The notes beneath the pieces are model-generated. The model worked only from the letters and a program-made list of their open reading frames with translations. It did no database searches and was not told where the DNA came from. From Parafrankia elaeagni (GTDB lineage Bacteria > Actinomycetota > Actinomycetes > Frankiales > Frankiaceae): a DNA stretch of 56,823 nt. The stretch spans positions 1 to 56,823 of the forward strand of contig NZ_KB893736.1 of the NCBI RefSeq assembly GCF_000374165.1, written 5' to 3'. This document shows, in pieces, positions 8,956 to 18,189 of this stretch; position 1 is the stretch's first letter, and each line of letters opens with the position of its first letter. The position numbers were made by a program, and so were the translations under genes.

Positions 8956-9346
8956 GAAGTCCAGCCTATCGAGATCGACGGTCGTCCAGGCGACGGACGT
9001 CCCGAGCCCGGAGCCAGGATCACGGGACGCACCGCCTCCGGCTCGTTCGCGCCCGGTTCCCACCGAGTTGGTGGGAACACATCGCCGGCAACGGGTGCCA
9101 CGCCTCGCGCTCATCTGGTCGGAACATCACTAAATGGTGGCCGCGGTCTGTCCAGGACAGATACCGTTTCCGCGTGACCACTTCGAGGGCGGCACACGCA
9201 CGCAAGTTCACGATCAGCGCAGCAGTGAGCGGCGGATTCAGCCGCGAGAGCCGCAGGCCGGCCACAACGCGGACGGTGCCGGATACCGCGGTCTGTCGGT
9301 ACGTCGATGCACGATGTGTGGACCTCGGAACCCGAGGACCGGAGCT

Positions 9347-10126
9347 ATGACACCGGACGCCGAGCCCCGCGAACTGCCGTCAGCGCCCGAGCCACCCTCA
9401 CACAGTCATATACTTCCGCGTATCGGTATCCACCTCCATACCGAACCGCCTGACGGCTTCGAATACTGGATCCCTACCGCGGAAGAGTTGGACAACGACG
9501 AGGGCGGCCTCGGTTTCTTCCACGAGACCTGGATCATCACAGGACTGACCCGCGAAGACGCCGCCGCCATCGTCCGCGCCGAGTCGGCACTCGTCCAGCT
9601 CCTGATCGCCACCTCCGACGGGCCGGATCAGTTCGACCAGCTCGCGCGAGGAATCGAGGGCAGCGGGGAGTTACCCGACCGATTGGAGGCCGACCACGGC
9701 GGACCTGTATCCGCCGATGTGGACATCGCGGTCCTCAGCGCTGTCGAGGTCGGCGTCAGCGGCCTCGTGCACGTGCTCGCCGCCATCGGCGCATATCCCG
9801 CCGCGAGCTGCCGCGGGCACACAGGAGCCGACGCGTGGGCGAGATGGCCCGTCGTCTACTTCACCGCACGTAAAGAACTCGTCCGAGACATCCGGCCACT
9901 GGTCGCCCAGTCGGGATGCGGCTTCAACCTCGATGGGGAGAGACCGGAGTTTTTGGTCATCGAGGGGCCGTCGATACGGGAGACCATGCTGCTGGCCGGA
10001 CTTCTGCTCGAGCACCCCATGGCATCCCACGACTGGACCCAGATGTCGATCAGCTGGCCTCGCGGTGAGAGCGTCCCGAGCGAGAAACGAGCCAGGCGAC
10101 ATGTTGATCGGGCCGACGAGCGATAG
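9347..10126 (+). CDS. Hypothetical protein, unknown function
   Basis: This 259-residue acidic protein is not recognised. It has no signal peptide, membrane segment or obvious catalytic motif. The region from HILPRIGIHLHTEPPDGFEYW to the C-terminus has the alternating pattern of a globular alpha/beta protein. Two stretches, SGLVHVLAAIGAYPAASCRG and ETMLLAGLLLEHPMASHDW, look like amphipathic helices. The ATG at 9347 follows AGGA/GGAG; the open frame extends to 9134 but that part reads as non-native. It is transcribed away from the R-M operon. Its TAG stop ends 7 bases before the left end of the IS6-type element, so the C-terminus may have been altered by that insertion. Confidence 0.55.
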   Translation: MTPDAEPRELPSAPEPPSHSHILPRIGIHLHTEPPDGFEYWIPTAEELDNDEGGLGFFHETWIITGLTREDAAAIVRAESALVQLLIATSDGPDQFDQLARGIEGSGELPDRLEADHGGPVSADVDIAVLSAVEVGVSGLVHVLAAIGAYPAASCRGHTGADAWARWPVVYFTARKELVRDIRPLVAQSGCGFNLDGERPEFLVIEGPSIRETMLLAGLLLEHPMASHDWTQMSISWPRGESVPSEKRARRHVDRADER

Positions 10127-10133
10127 TTCACGG

Positions 10134-10949
10134 CGGCTCTGTTGCGTCCGGCCGGGGCAGGCCCGCGAGCTGGCGGTCGGGCATGATCAGGTGATGAGTC
10201 GAGGGACGGTCACTCCGCCGGTGCCGGTGTCGGAGTTCGTGGGCTTCCGGTTCCCGCCGGAGGTGACCGTGCTGGTGGTCCGCTGGTACCTGCGGTTCGC
10301 TTTGTCGTACCGGGACGTGGAGGAGCTGCTGGCCGAACGCGGTCGAGGTCAATCACGTCACGGTCTACCGGTGGGTGCAGCGCTTCACGCCCCTGCTCGT
10401 TGAGGCGGCCCGGCCCTGCTGGCACCGGCCCGGGTACAGGTGTACGTGGATGAAACGTATGTGAAGGTCGCCGGCCGGTGGACCTACCTGTGCCGGGCTG
10501 TCGACCAGCACGGACAGGTCATCGACGTCCTCGCCAGCACCCACCGCGACCAGTCCGCCGCCCGCCGGTTCTTCCCCCGAGCCCTGTCCCATGGCCGCCC
10601 GGTCGAGGTCACCACCGACAGCACCGGTCTACCCGCGGATCCTCAACGAACTACTCCCCGAGGCCTGCCACGTCGACGCCGCCCGGGAGAACAATCGGAT
10701 CGAAGCCGACCACGGCCGGTTGACGGCCCGGCTGCGGCCGATGCGCGGGTTGAAACGCCCCGGTCTGCCCAGACCGTCAGCGCGGGGCACGCCCTGGTCC
10801 AGAACATCCGCCGCGGACACTACGAACTCGCCCTCGACACCGACCCCCGCCTTCGGCTGGTAGCCGCGTTCACCGAGCTCGCAGCAGCTGTCTGATCCAG
10901 GCCGCCAAGGCCCTGGCATGTACTGTCTTCCCACAACGTAACAGCGCCG
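10134..10949 (+). mobile_element. Degenerate IS6-family insertion sequence
   Basis: The left end CGGCTCTGTTGCGT (10134-10147) and the right end ACGTAACAGCGCCG (10936-10949) are inverted repeats with two mismatches and resemble the GGCTCTGTTGC ends of the IS6 family. The 816-base length fits the family, and a broken transposase lies between. I see no 8-base target duplication at the flanks (gttcacgg versus taacaggt), consistent with an old copy or a rearranged insertion. Confidence 0.7.
10194..10895 (+). pseudogene. IS6-family transposase, several frameshifts
   Basis: Parts of one IS6 transposase appear in successive frames: FVGFRFPPEVTVLVVRWYLR from the ATG at 10194, a VTVYRWVQRFTPLLVEAARP piece after a shift near 10345, YVDETYVKVAGRWTYLCRAV (first catalytic Asp) from about 10440, YPRILNELLPEACHVDA and NNRIEADHGRL (catalytic Glu) after a shift near 10620, and GHALVQNIRRGHYEL after another near 10770. 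At least three shifts are needed to join them, so no functional transposase can be made. Confidence 0.8.
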
Positions 10950-10981
10950 TAACAGGTACAAACGAGACCAGAACTCAGACC

Positions 10982-11017
10982 ACGAAACCCGCCGATGATC
11001 TCGGCGGGTTTCGTTTT
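10982..11017. terminator. Rho-independent terminator hairpin
   Basis: ACGAAACCCGCCGA, a TGATC loop and TCGGCGGGTTTCGT form a perfect 14-base-pair stem followed by TTTT on the plus strand. It lies just beyond the 3' end of tRNA-Phe, so it probably terminates the minus-strand tRNA transcript; the T-run points to the plus strand, so it may work both ways. Confidence 0.75.
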
Positions 11018-11032
11018 ACCTGCTGGTGTGGG

Positions 11033-11106
11033 TGGGCAGGGGCGGGGTCGAACCGCCGACCTTCCACTTTTCAGGCGGACGCTCGTACCGACTGAGCTAC
11101 CTGCCC
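11033..11106 (-). tRNA. tRNA-Phe (GAA)
   Basis: The minus strand folds as a complete cloverleaf: acceptor GGGCAGG/CCTGCCC, D-arm GCTC...GAGC, anticodon stem TCCGC/GTGGA with loop CTGAAAA (anticodon GAA), variable AGGTC and T-arm GGCGG TTCGACC CCGCC. The discriminator base is A, and the CCA end is not encoded (the next bases are CCCA). It is probably cotranscribed after tRNA-Asp. Confidence 0.95.
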
Positions 11107-11137
11107 ATGTTCTACTTTGTGTCACTAATGTACAACG

Positions 11138-11212
11138 CGGTCCCGACGGGATTCGAACCCGCGACCTCCGCCTTGACAGGGCGGCGTGAACTCCAGACTT
11201 CACCACGGGACC
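11138..11212 (-). tRNA. tRNA-Asp (GTC)
   Basis: The minus strand gives acceptor GGTCCCG/CGGGACC, anticodon stem CCGCC/GGCGG with loop CTGTCAA (anticodon GTC), T-arm GCGGG TTCGAAT CCCGT and discriminator G. It lies 31 bases upstream of tRNA-Phe on the same strand. The Glu-Asp-Phe tRNA grouping is common in actinobacteria; here the Glu gene lies 10 kb away on the other strand. Confidence 0.95.
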
Positions 11213-11239
11213 ATGTTTGTCTTCAGTTGTCCGCTGCCC

Positions 11240-11269
11240 ATCCTAGAGGATCGGATGGCTTTGCACCAA
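11240..11269 (-). promoter_or_regulatory. Promoter for the tRNA-Asp/tRNA-Phe unit
   Basis: On the minus strand TTGGTG (11269-11264), an 18-base spacer and TAGGAT (11245-11240) lie about 28 bases before tRNA-Asp, a normal distance for a stable-RNA promoter. Confidence 0.6.
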
Positions 11270-11669
11270 ACCACTTCCCCAGCGGATCAGGTCAGCTGCT
11301 GTCGAACTGGAGGTCATGCTACAGGACTCCGCACCCCATCCGAGCGCTGGGGGCCAGGAAGTTTTGGCGACGTGGCACGAGGCGGGTGGCACGAGGCGCG
11401 CGGGGGCCCGGTCCGCGGGGGGCTGCTGCAGCCGACCCCGCAGGCTGGCCGGAGCTCCGCGCGCCGCACGAGCCACCCGGGAGACGGGGACGTCCACGAT
11501 CTTCCTGGCGGGTCCCTCACACTCGGGTCCGGACGAATCCGGCGGCTCCGCTGACCTTCGCGATCAGAGCCTGTCGGCTAGGTGACTGTCTTCCGAAGAT
11601 CGGTGCTTACAGAGCACAATCGGTCACGGTCGCATGATTTGGATCTTTCGCCGAGAAGCGGGTGAGTTC
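11270..11669. other. Intergenic region, no gene seen
   Basis: Between the tRNA promoter and the nSTAND gene I find no reading frame with credible protein character, no RNA gene and no clear repeat. It should hold the promoter of the plus-strand nSTAND-kinase unit, but no convincing -10/-35 pair stands out. Confidence 0.5.
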
Positions 11670-14600
11670 ATGGCATCCCAGGCGCCCGGCTGCGAGGAGG
11701 AACCGGACGCGGCTCGGCCGGGAACGCCGGCGCCGGCGGACCGGTCCTTGCAGCCTCGAGCGGCTGCGCCAGGCGGGCAGGCGGAGGACGGCGCTACTCG
11801 GCTGATCGGGAACCCGCCGGCGCCGCCGCCGGGTGCGGAGAGCTTCGTGCCGGACGCCGCCCACCGGCCTGTGGTCCTGCCCACCGGGGCGTCACCTGCG
11901 GGGAACACCAAGGCAGCCGGCCCTGAGGGTACGGAGGGTCCTGAGGGTACGGAGGGTACGGAGGAGGACGTCAGAGCGTGCCCGTATCCGGGGCTGCGGG
12001 GGTTCGACGAGTCCAGCGGGCAGTGGTTCTTCGGCCGAGAGCGGATGGTCTCGGATCTGGTGGCAAGGGTGGCCACGACCGCCCGCGCCGGCACCTGGGC
12101 TCAGGATCACACCCGGGCCCAGGCCTCGGCCCACGTCCGAGGCCACGGGCAGGCCTCCGCCGAGGCGGCGTGGCACGGGCCGCTGGTGCTGGTGGGTGCT
12201 TCGGGGTCCGGGAAGTCGTCGTTGCTGCGCGCGGGGCTGCTGCCGGCGCTCGCCGGCGGGGCGCTGGCCGGTTCGGCCGATTGGCCGCGGCTGGTCATGA
12301 CGCCCGGGGAACGTCCGCTGGAGACCCTCGTCCAGCGGACGGTCGAGGCGATCGGCATGCCGGCGATGGCGCGCCTGCTGCGCGACAGCCTGCGCGGGGA
12401 GCCGGAGCGCTTCGGCGAGGTCATCGGCGAGCTGCTCACCGGACGTCCCGCGGAGGACCGCCCGGCCGACGGACGGCCACCCGATGGGCGGCCAGCCGAC
12501 GGGCGGCAGCCGGACGGCCAGCAGCTTGACGGGCGGCGGCGAGTGGTCATCGCCGTCGACCAGTTCGAGGAGATCTTCACCCAGTGTGATGATCAGGCCG
12601 AGCGGGAGGCGTTCGTCCGGGCGCTGTGCTCGGCCGCGGCGGGCGGGGGCGACGCCGTCGTGGTGCTGGGGCTGCGGGCCGACTTCTACGGTCAGTGTGC
12701 GGCCTTTCCTGAGCTGGTGGAGATGCTGCAGGTCAATCAGGTCGTGGTGGGGCCGATGGCCGCGGGCGACATCCGCGAGATCGTGGTGCGGCCGGCGCGT
12801 GCCGCGGGACGGGACGTCGAGCCGGGGCTGGTGGAGCTCGTCCTGCGCGACCTCGGGGCTGTCGTGTCTCCGCCTCCGTTGGAGGGAGCGGGTTCGGGGG
12901 ACGCCGGTGACGGCGGTGACGCGGTGGCGGGGTTCATCGCCGATCCGGGAGCGCTGCCGCTGCTGGCGCACGCGCTGCGCGCGACCTGGCTGGCCGGGCC
13001 CGGTGACACCCTCACCGTCGCGGACTACCTGCGGGTCGGCGGGCTGACCGGCGCCGTCGCGCAGACAGCCGAGGCCGTCTACACCGGTCTGGACGCCGAG
13101 GCGCAGCAGGCGGTGCGCCCGTTGCTCATGCGGATGATCCGGATCGGGGAGAACGGGGCGGACACCCGGCGCCGGACGAGCCGGGCGACGCTGCTGGCCG
13201 AGGTTCCTTCGCCCGCCGCGGCGTCCGCGCTGGACGCCCTCATCGCCGCCCGCCTCGTCGAGGCCGACGCCGGCGACCACTTCGCCGCGGGAGCAGCGGC
13301 CGGCGCAGGTACCGGCGCAGGTACCGACACGGGTACGGACGAAGCCGGGCGGGGCAGCGTGCAGATCGCGCACGAGGCGCTGGTGCGGGCGTGGCCTCGG
13401 CTGCGCGAGTGGCTGGACATGGATCGCACGGGGGCGGTGGCGTTGCAGCAGCTCGGCGATGCCGCCGAGGTGTGGGAGCGCGGGGGGCGTGACCCGTCCT
13501 ACCTGTTCTCGGGCAGCCGGTTGGCGGCGGCGCGGGAGTGGGTGCGGGAGGCGAGCGGTGATCGCGGGCTGTCTCCGGTGGCACGGCGGTTCTTCGAGGC
13601 GAGTGTCGCGGCGGAGGCGGAGCGGGAGCGGGCGGCGGCGCGGCGGGGTCGGCGGCTGCGTCGGCTGGTGGCGGCGCTGGCGGTGTTGCTGCTGGTGGCC
13701 GCGTCGCTGGCGGGGCTTGCCTACGAGCAGAGCGTGTCGTCGGCGCGGGAGCGGGATCGGGCGTTGTCCCAGCGCATCGCCACGCAGGCGCAGGCTGCGC
13801 GCCGGGACAATCCGGCGTTGGCGGCACAGCTCAGCCTGGTCGCGCTGCGCACGGCGGACACACCGGAGGCACGCGGCGCCGTCCTGTCGGCGTTCAACGG
13901 GGGTGCGGGCGTCCCGTCCCGTTATCCGGCGCATGGGAGGTCGGCGGGCGCGGTGGCGTTCAGCCGGGACGGGGCGCTGATCGCGATGGGGAGCGACGAC
14001 TGGACGGCGACGCTGTGGGATGCGCGTGATCCGCGGCGGCGGACGCCGCTCGCCCGGCTGCCGGACGAGCGGGGTGGGGGGCACGGCCGGGCGGTGAAGG
14101 CGGTGGCGTTCAACCGGGACGGCTCGGTGCTCGCCACCGGCGGCGCGGACGGGCTGACGAAGCTGTGGGACATCACGGACCGGTCGGCGCCGCGGCTGCT
14201 GGCGACGCTGCCGAGGGCGGGTGTCGAGGTGTACGGCCTGGCGTTCGACCCGGTGGCCGACCGCCTGGCCGTCGGCGGCTACGGGAACACCGCCCACCTG
14301 TTCGACGTCTCGGACCCGGGACGTCCGGCGAAGCTCGGTGAGCTGTACCTGCACCTGGCGCCGGTGGTGGCGTTGGAGTTCGCCCCGGACGGCCAGTTCC
14401 TGGTCGCCGGGGACAGGGGCGGCTCGGCGCTGGTGTGGTACGTCGGTAATCCGTCCAGACCGTTGCCAGTGCAGGTCCTCGTCGAGGATGGCGGGCCGAG
14501 CCTCGATCAGGCGGGCGCGGTCCGGTCGGTGGCGTTCGCCGACGACGGGCGGACGGTCTACACCACCGGGGAGAGCGGCTACGTCCGCCGGTTCACCGGT

Positions 14601-15935
14601 CCTGATCTGCTGAACCTGCGGTTCGCCGGGCGGGGTGGCACCGGGGAGTCGGAGATGACGACAGTGGCCGCGGCACCGTCCGGCGGGCTGGTGGCGGTCG
14701 CCGGGCCGCGGTTCCTGGGGGCCTCGCTGTACGACCTCACTGCCGGCGAGCGTCCGCTCACTTTTCTACAGGAGGGGCCGAACGTCTGGGACGTCGCCTT
14801 CAGCCCGGACGGGTCCCGTCTGGCGACGGCGTCGTCCGACGGGTCGCTGCGGGTCTGGGAGGTCCCCGGCCCGGCGCTGATCGGGCGGGACGGTGAGCAG
14901 CAGGAGGTGGCGGTCAGCCCGGCCGCGGACCTGGTCGCGGTGACCACGGACACCGCCGTCGAGCTGTGGGATGTCACCGACACCTACGCGCCGCGGGCCC
15001 GCGGAGTGCTGCGCGACGCCGTGGTGGACGAGTTCGATCCGACCGGTTCGGCCGCCTTCAGCCCGGACGGGCGGACCCTCGCCGTCGGCACCGCGAGGAA
15101 CATCGTCTTCTATGACGTCGCCGATCCGGCGCGGCCGGTGCGGATCTCGGCGGTGGCGGGTCCGCTGGGTGGCACGTCCCGGGTGCTGTTCAGCCCGGAC
15201 GGGCGGACCCTCGCCGTCGGCGGGTTCGTGGCGGCTCCGGCGCCGGCCTTCGAGGTCAGGGTGGAGCTGTGGGACGTCGGTGACCTGGCCCGCCCGCAAC
15301 GGCTTTCCTCGACGGTCGGGCACCGCTCGGTCGTCCGCTACCTCGACTTCTCGCCTGACGGGGCGTCGCTGGTGTCGGTGGCGGACCGGTCCGTGCGGAT
15401 CTGGGACGTCTCGGACCGGCGGCAGGTACGGCCGCGGGCGGAACTGCCGGAGTTCCCCGGCGGCGTGTGGGAGGCCCGGTTCGCCCCCGACGGACGGACG
15501 CTGGCGGTCGGCGGTGCCGGCCCGTTCGCGACGCTGTGGGACGTGACCGACCTGGCCGCGCCCCGCCAGCTCGCGGACCTGCCGGGACACACCATCTCGG
15601 TGCTCACTGTGGCCTTCAGCCCGGACGGGCGGTATCTCGTCACCGGCAGCAACGACAACACGGTACGGGTCTGGGACGTCACGGACCGGGACGACCCGAC
15701 GCTGGTCGAGCGGCTGGCCCGGTCGTCCGGGGCGGAGGCCGGGGTCGGCGCGATCGCGTTCACCCGGGACGGGGAGCGCCTGGTGGGTGTCGTCTACACC
15801 GAGCCGGGTGTGGTCTGGGATCTCGACCTCGACCGGGTCCGGGCCCGGATCTGCGAGCGGGCCGGGGTGGGCATCACCGAGTCCGAGTGGCGCCAGTTCG
15901 TCCCGGATCTGTCCTACGATCCGCCATGTGACTGA
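11670..15935 (+). CDS. nSTAND P-loop NTPase with membrane segment and C-terminal WD40 propellers
   Basis: The 1421-residue protein starts with a low-complexity tail (including EGTEGPEGTEGTEE), then CPYPGLRGFD...WFFGRE, the usual entry to actinobacterial nSTAND domains. Walker A is VGASGSGKSSLL (about residues 176-187) and Walker B VVIAVDQFEE (about 291-300), followed by winged-helix regions. One membrane helix (RLVAALAVLLLVAASLAGLAY, about residues 668-688) separates these from about 14 WD40 blades (FSPDGRTLAVG... LWDV pattern) filling residues 750-1421. Such proteins act as NTP-dependent switches with a propeller sensor outside or on the other side of the membrane. The ATG at 11670 is preferred over one at 11634 because GGGTGAG precedes it. 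The C-terminus overlaps the kinase gene by 8 bases. Tandem DGRP(P/A) repeats near 12465-12530 lie in a linker. Confidence 0.85.
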   Translation: MASQAPGCEEEPDAARPGTPAPADRSLQPRAAAPGGQAEDGATRLIGNPPAPPPGAESFVPDAAHRPVVLPTGASPAGNTKAAGPEGTEGPEGTEGTEEDVRACPYPGLRGFDESSGQWFFGRERMVSDLVARVATTARAGTWAQDHTRAQASAHVRGHGQASAEAAWHGPLVLVGASGSGKSSLLRAGLLPALAGGALAGSADWPRLVMTPGERPLETLVQRTVEAIGMPAMARLLRDSLRGEPERFGEVIGELLTGRPAEDRPADGRPPDGRPADGRQPDGQQLDGRRRVVIAVDQFEEIFTQCDDQAEREAFVRALCSAAAGGGDAVVVLGLRADFYGQCAAFPELVEMLQVNQVVVGPMAAGDIREIVVRPARAAGRDVEPGLVELVLRDLGAVVSPPPLEGAGSGDAGDGGDAVAGFIADPGALPLLAHALRATWLAGPGDTLTVADYLRVGGLTGAVAQTAEAVYTGLDAEAQQAVRPLLMRMIRIGENGADTRRRTSRATLLAEVPSPAAASALDALIAARLVEADAGDHFAAGAAAGAGTGAGTDTGTDEAGRGSVQIAHEALVRAWPRLREWLDMDRTGAVALQQLGDAAEVWERGGRDPSYLFSGSRLAAAREWVREASGDRGLSPVARRFFEASVAAEAERERAAARRGRRLRRLVAALAVLLLVAASLAGLAYEQSVSSARERDRALSQRIATQAQAARRDNPALAAQLSLVALRTADTPEARGAVLSAFNGGAGVPSRYPAHGRSAGAVAFSRDGALIAMGSDDWTATLWDARDPRRRTPLARLPDERGGGHGRAVKAVAFNRDGSVLATGGADGLTKLWDITDRSAPRLLATLPRAGVEVYGLAFDPVADRLAVGGYGNTAHLFDVSDPGRPAKLGELYLHLAPVVALEFAPDGQFLVAGDRGGSALVWYVGNPSRPLPVQVLVEDGGPSLDQAGAVRSVAFADDGRTVYTTGESGYVRRFTGPDLLNLRFAGRGGTGESEMTTVAAAPSGGLVAVAGPRFLGASLYDLTAGERPLTFLQEGPNVWDVAFSPDGSRLATASSDGSLRVWEVPGPALIGRDGEQQEVAVSPAADLVAVTTDTAVELWDVTDTYAPRARGVLRDAVVDEFDPTGSAAFSPDGRTLAVGTARNIVFYDVADPARPVRISAVAGPLGGTSRVLFSPDGRTLAVGGFVAAPAPAFEVRVELWDVGDLARPQRLSSTVGHRSVVRYLDFSPDGASLVSVADRSVRIWDVSDRRQVRPRAELPEFPGGVWEARFAPDGRTLAVGGAGPFATLWDVTDLAAPRQLADLPGHTISVLTVAFSPDGRYLVTGSNDNTVRVWDVTDRDDPTLVERLARSSGAEAGVGAIAFTRDGERLVGVVYTEPGVVWDLDLDRVRARICERAGVGITESEWRQFVPDLSYDPPCD

Positions 15936-18027
15936 TCGCCGCCGTCGGCGAGTCGAGGCGGCGCTGCCCGGCTACCAGGTGCTCGGCGTTCTCGGGTCGG
16001 GCGGCTTCGGGGTGGTGTACGAGGCCCGCCACCTGCGACTGGAGCGGCACACGGCGGTCAAGGTCCTCGTCCTGCCCGACGCCGGCGAAACGGGCGGGAC
16101 GGGCGGGACGGGCGGGACGGGCGGCGAGGGGTTCGCGGCCGAGGCGCGGCTGCTCGCCCGGCTGCGCCACCCACACATCGTGGAGATCTTCGACTACGTC
16201 GAGGCCGACGACCTCTGCATGATCATCATGGAGATGTGTGCCGGTGGGACGCTGCGTGCCCGCGCCGCGGACGGCCTGCCCGTGGCGGACGCCGTCGGCT
16301 TCGGCCTGGCGATCGCCGCGGCCCTCGACGAGGCACACCGCCACCAGGTGATCCACCGTGACATCAAGCCGGACAACATCCTGTTCACCTCCCCCGTCGA
16401 CGGCACCGGCACCAGCGCCTCGGGCACGCGAGGCACCCCGGGCACCCCGGGCACCCCGGGCACCCTCAAGGTCACCGACTTCGGGGTCGCGAAGCTGGCC
16501 GCGGGCACCGTGGGCGGGGCCGGGCCGCACACGATTGTCGGCACCCCGGCGTACATGGCACCGGAGCAGTTCAGCGGTGCGGCGCTGAGCCCCGCGACCG
16601 ACCTCTACGCTCTCGGCGCCGTCCTGCATGAGCTGCTCACCGGACGGCGGCCGCCCAGCCCGGGCGCGATGCCGCCGGCGATCGGCGCCGTCGTGCACCA
16701 CGCCCTCAACCCTGACCCGGCAGCCCGTCCAGCCAGCGCGCTGGACCTCGCGCTGGCCCTGGCCCGCGCGGCCGTACGCGACCTCGGTTCGGGCTGGCTG
16801 CGCACGTGTTCCGCTTCGCTGCACATTCCGGACGCCGTCCGCACCGCGGCGACTGCTGCTGCGGCGACTGCTGCTGCGGCGACGACGGCCGTGCCGGCGG
16901 CGGTGACCATTCCGGCGCCCGAGGCGACGGCGCCGGCCGATTCCAGCCGGGGCAGCTGGTGGCCACGACGCCACCGGTCGGAACCCGGAGCCGAGCCAGA
17001 CCGCCGCCGCGGCAGCTCCCGCGACCGCCCCCGCGGCTCCCGCGCTGGCTCCCGCGCTCCGGCCACCGGCAGCGGGACGTCCGGTGTCGTGCACCTGGCG
17101 GTGGACGGGCCGCTCGGGCTGGCGGTCGTCGCCGGGCCCGGCAGTGCTGGGAGCAGCAGTGCCGGGAGCGGAGGCATGCTGTACGTCTCGCAGCCGCTGC
17201 TGCATCGGGTGATCCGTGTCGACAGCGCAGCCGATCCGGTGGTACCGATCCTGGTGGCCGGGTCGGGGCGGGGCGGTCACTCCGGTGACGGGGGCCCGGC
17301 GACGGCGGCGGACCTCGACAGCCCGGCGGGTCTCACGGTGGCCTCCGACGGTGCGCTACTGATCGCGGACCAGTTCAACGACCGGATCCGCCGTGTCGCC
17401 CCGGACGGGACGATCACCACGATCTCCGCGTCCCTGCCGTTGCGCCGGCCACGGGCCGTGACCGTGGCCGCGGACGGCGCGCTGCTGATCGCGGACACCG
17501 ACGGGCACCGCGTCTGGCGGCTCGCCCCGGACGGATCCACCGCCGAGGTCCTCGCCGGCACCGGCTCCCCCGGTTTCTCGGGGGACGGCGGCCCGGCACG
17601 GCACGCGGCGATCGGACGGCCCGCATCGCTCGCGGTGGACCAACAGGGACGCCTGTTCCTCGCCGACCCGGAACACCGGCGGGTGCGCTGCGTCGAGCCG
17701 GACGGGCGCATCCGGACGTTCGCCGGCACCAGCTACGGGGGCCGCCCCGCGGCCGAAGGCGCCGCCGCGGCCAGCACCGACATCGGCACCCCGACCGGTG
17801 TCGCGCTCGCCGACGACGGGACCGTCTATCTGGCCGACCCGTCCGGCCATCGGGTCCTGGCGATCCGCGTGGACGGAACCGTGCGCGTGGTGGCGGGCGG
17901 GCCCAGCCCGATACCGGTGCGGGACCCCAGGCAGGTCACCGCCGGGCCGGACGGACAGCTGTTCATCGCCCAGCCGGGCCAGCGCCGGATCACCGTCATC
18001 GCACCGCCATCGCCCCCACCAGCCTGA
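15928..18027 (+). CDS. Ser/Thr protein kinase with C-terminal NHL-repeat propeller
   Basis: The GTG at 15928 overlaps the previous stop, giving 699 residues. The kinase domain (about residues 12-275) has the glycine loop GSGGFGVVYEA, the catalytic Lys in AVKVL, HRDIKPDNILF, DFGVAKL and GTPAYMAPEQF, so it should be active. A Ser/Ala/Arg-rich linker follows, with no convincing membrane helix. The C-terminal 290 residues contain five or six NHL-type repeats (GDGGPA... DxxGxLxxADxxxHRV pattern). NHL propellers bind ligands or partner proteins. Two linkers contain tandem repeats (GTGGTGGTGG in the kinase N-lobe loop, GTPGTPGTPGT before DFG). The overlap with the nSTAND gene suggests coupled expression and possibly a shared pathway. 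Confidence 0.87.
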   Translation: MTDRRRRRVEAALPGYQVLGVLGSGGFGVVYEARHLRLERHTAVKVLVLPDAGETGGTGGTGGTGGEGFAAEARLLARLRHPHIVEIFDYVEADDLCMIIMEMCAGGTLRARAADGLPVADAVGFGLAIAAALDEAHRHQVIHRDIKPDNILFTSPVDGTGTSASGTRGTPGTPGTPGTLKVTDFGVAKLAAGTVGGAGPHTIVGTPAYMAPEQFSGAALSPATDLYALGAVLHELLTGRRPPSPGAMPPAIGAVVHHALNPDPAARPASALDLALALARAAVRDLGSGWLRTCSASLHIPDAVRTAATAAAATAAAATTAVPAAVTIPAPEATAPADSSRGSWWPRRHRSEPGAEPDRRRGSSRDRPRGSRAGSRAPATGSGTSGVVHLAVDGPLGLAVVAGPGSAGSSSAGSGGMLYVSQPLLHRVIRVDSAADPVVPILVAGSGRGGHSGDGGPATAADLDSPAGLTVASDGALLIADQFNDRIRRVAPDGTITTISASLPLRRPRAVTVAADGALLIADTDGHRVWRLAPDGSTAEVLAGTGSPGFSGDGGPARHAAIGRPASLAVDQQGRLFLADPEHRRVRCVEPDGRIRTFAGTSYGGRPAAEGAAAASTDIGTPTGVALADDGTVYLADPSGHRVLAIRVDGTVRVVAGGPSPIPVRDPRQVTAGPDGQLFIAQPGQRRITVIAPPSPPPA

Positions 18028-18189
18028 ACGCCTGACGCCACCCGTCTGGCGCAGAAGACCACGGGCGGGACCACAGTGGTCTGTATTCCGCCCGAACACG
18101 GAACGGAGCAGGATGGGCCCCGTGGGGGATTCCGTCACCAGAAGTGCCTACTCGCGCACGCAGCCCACTCTGGGTCGAGGCGCCGGCCC

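Noticed and set aside
11892-14354. 820-residue open frame on the minus strand
   Set aside because: It lies opposite the nSTAND-WD40 gene and is Arg/His/Pro-rich without motifs; a GC-bias shadow.
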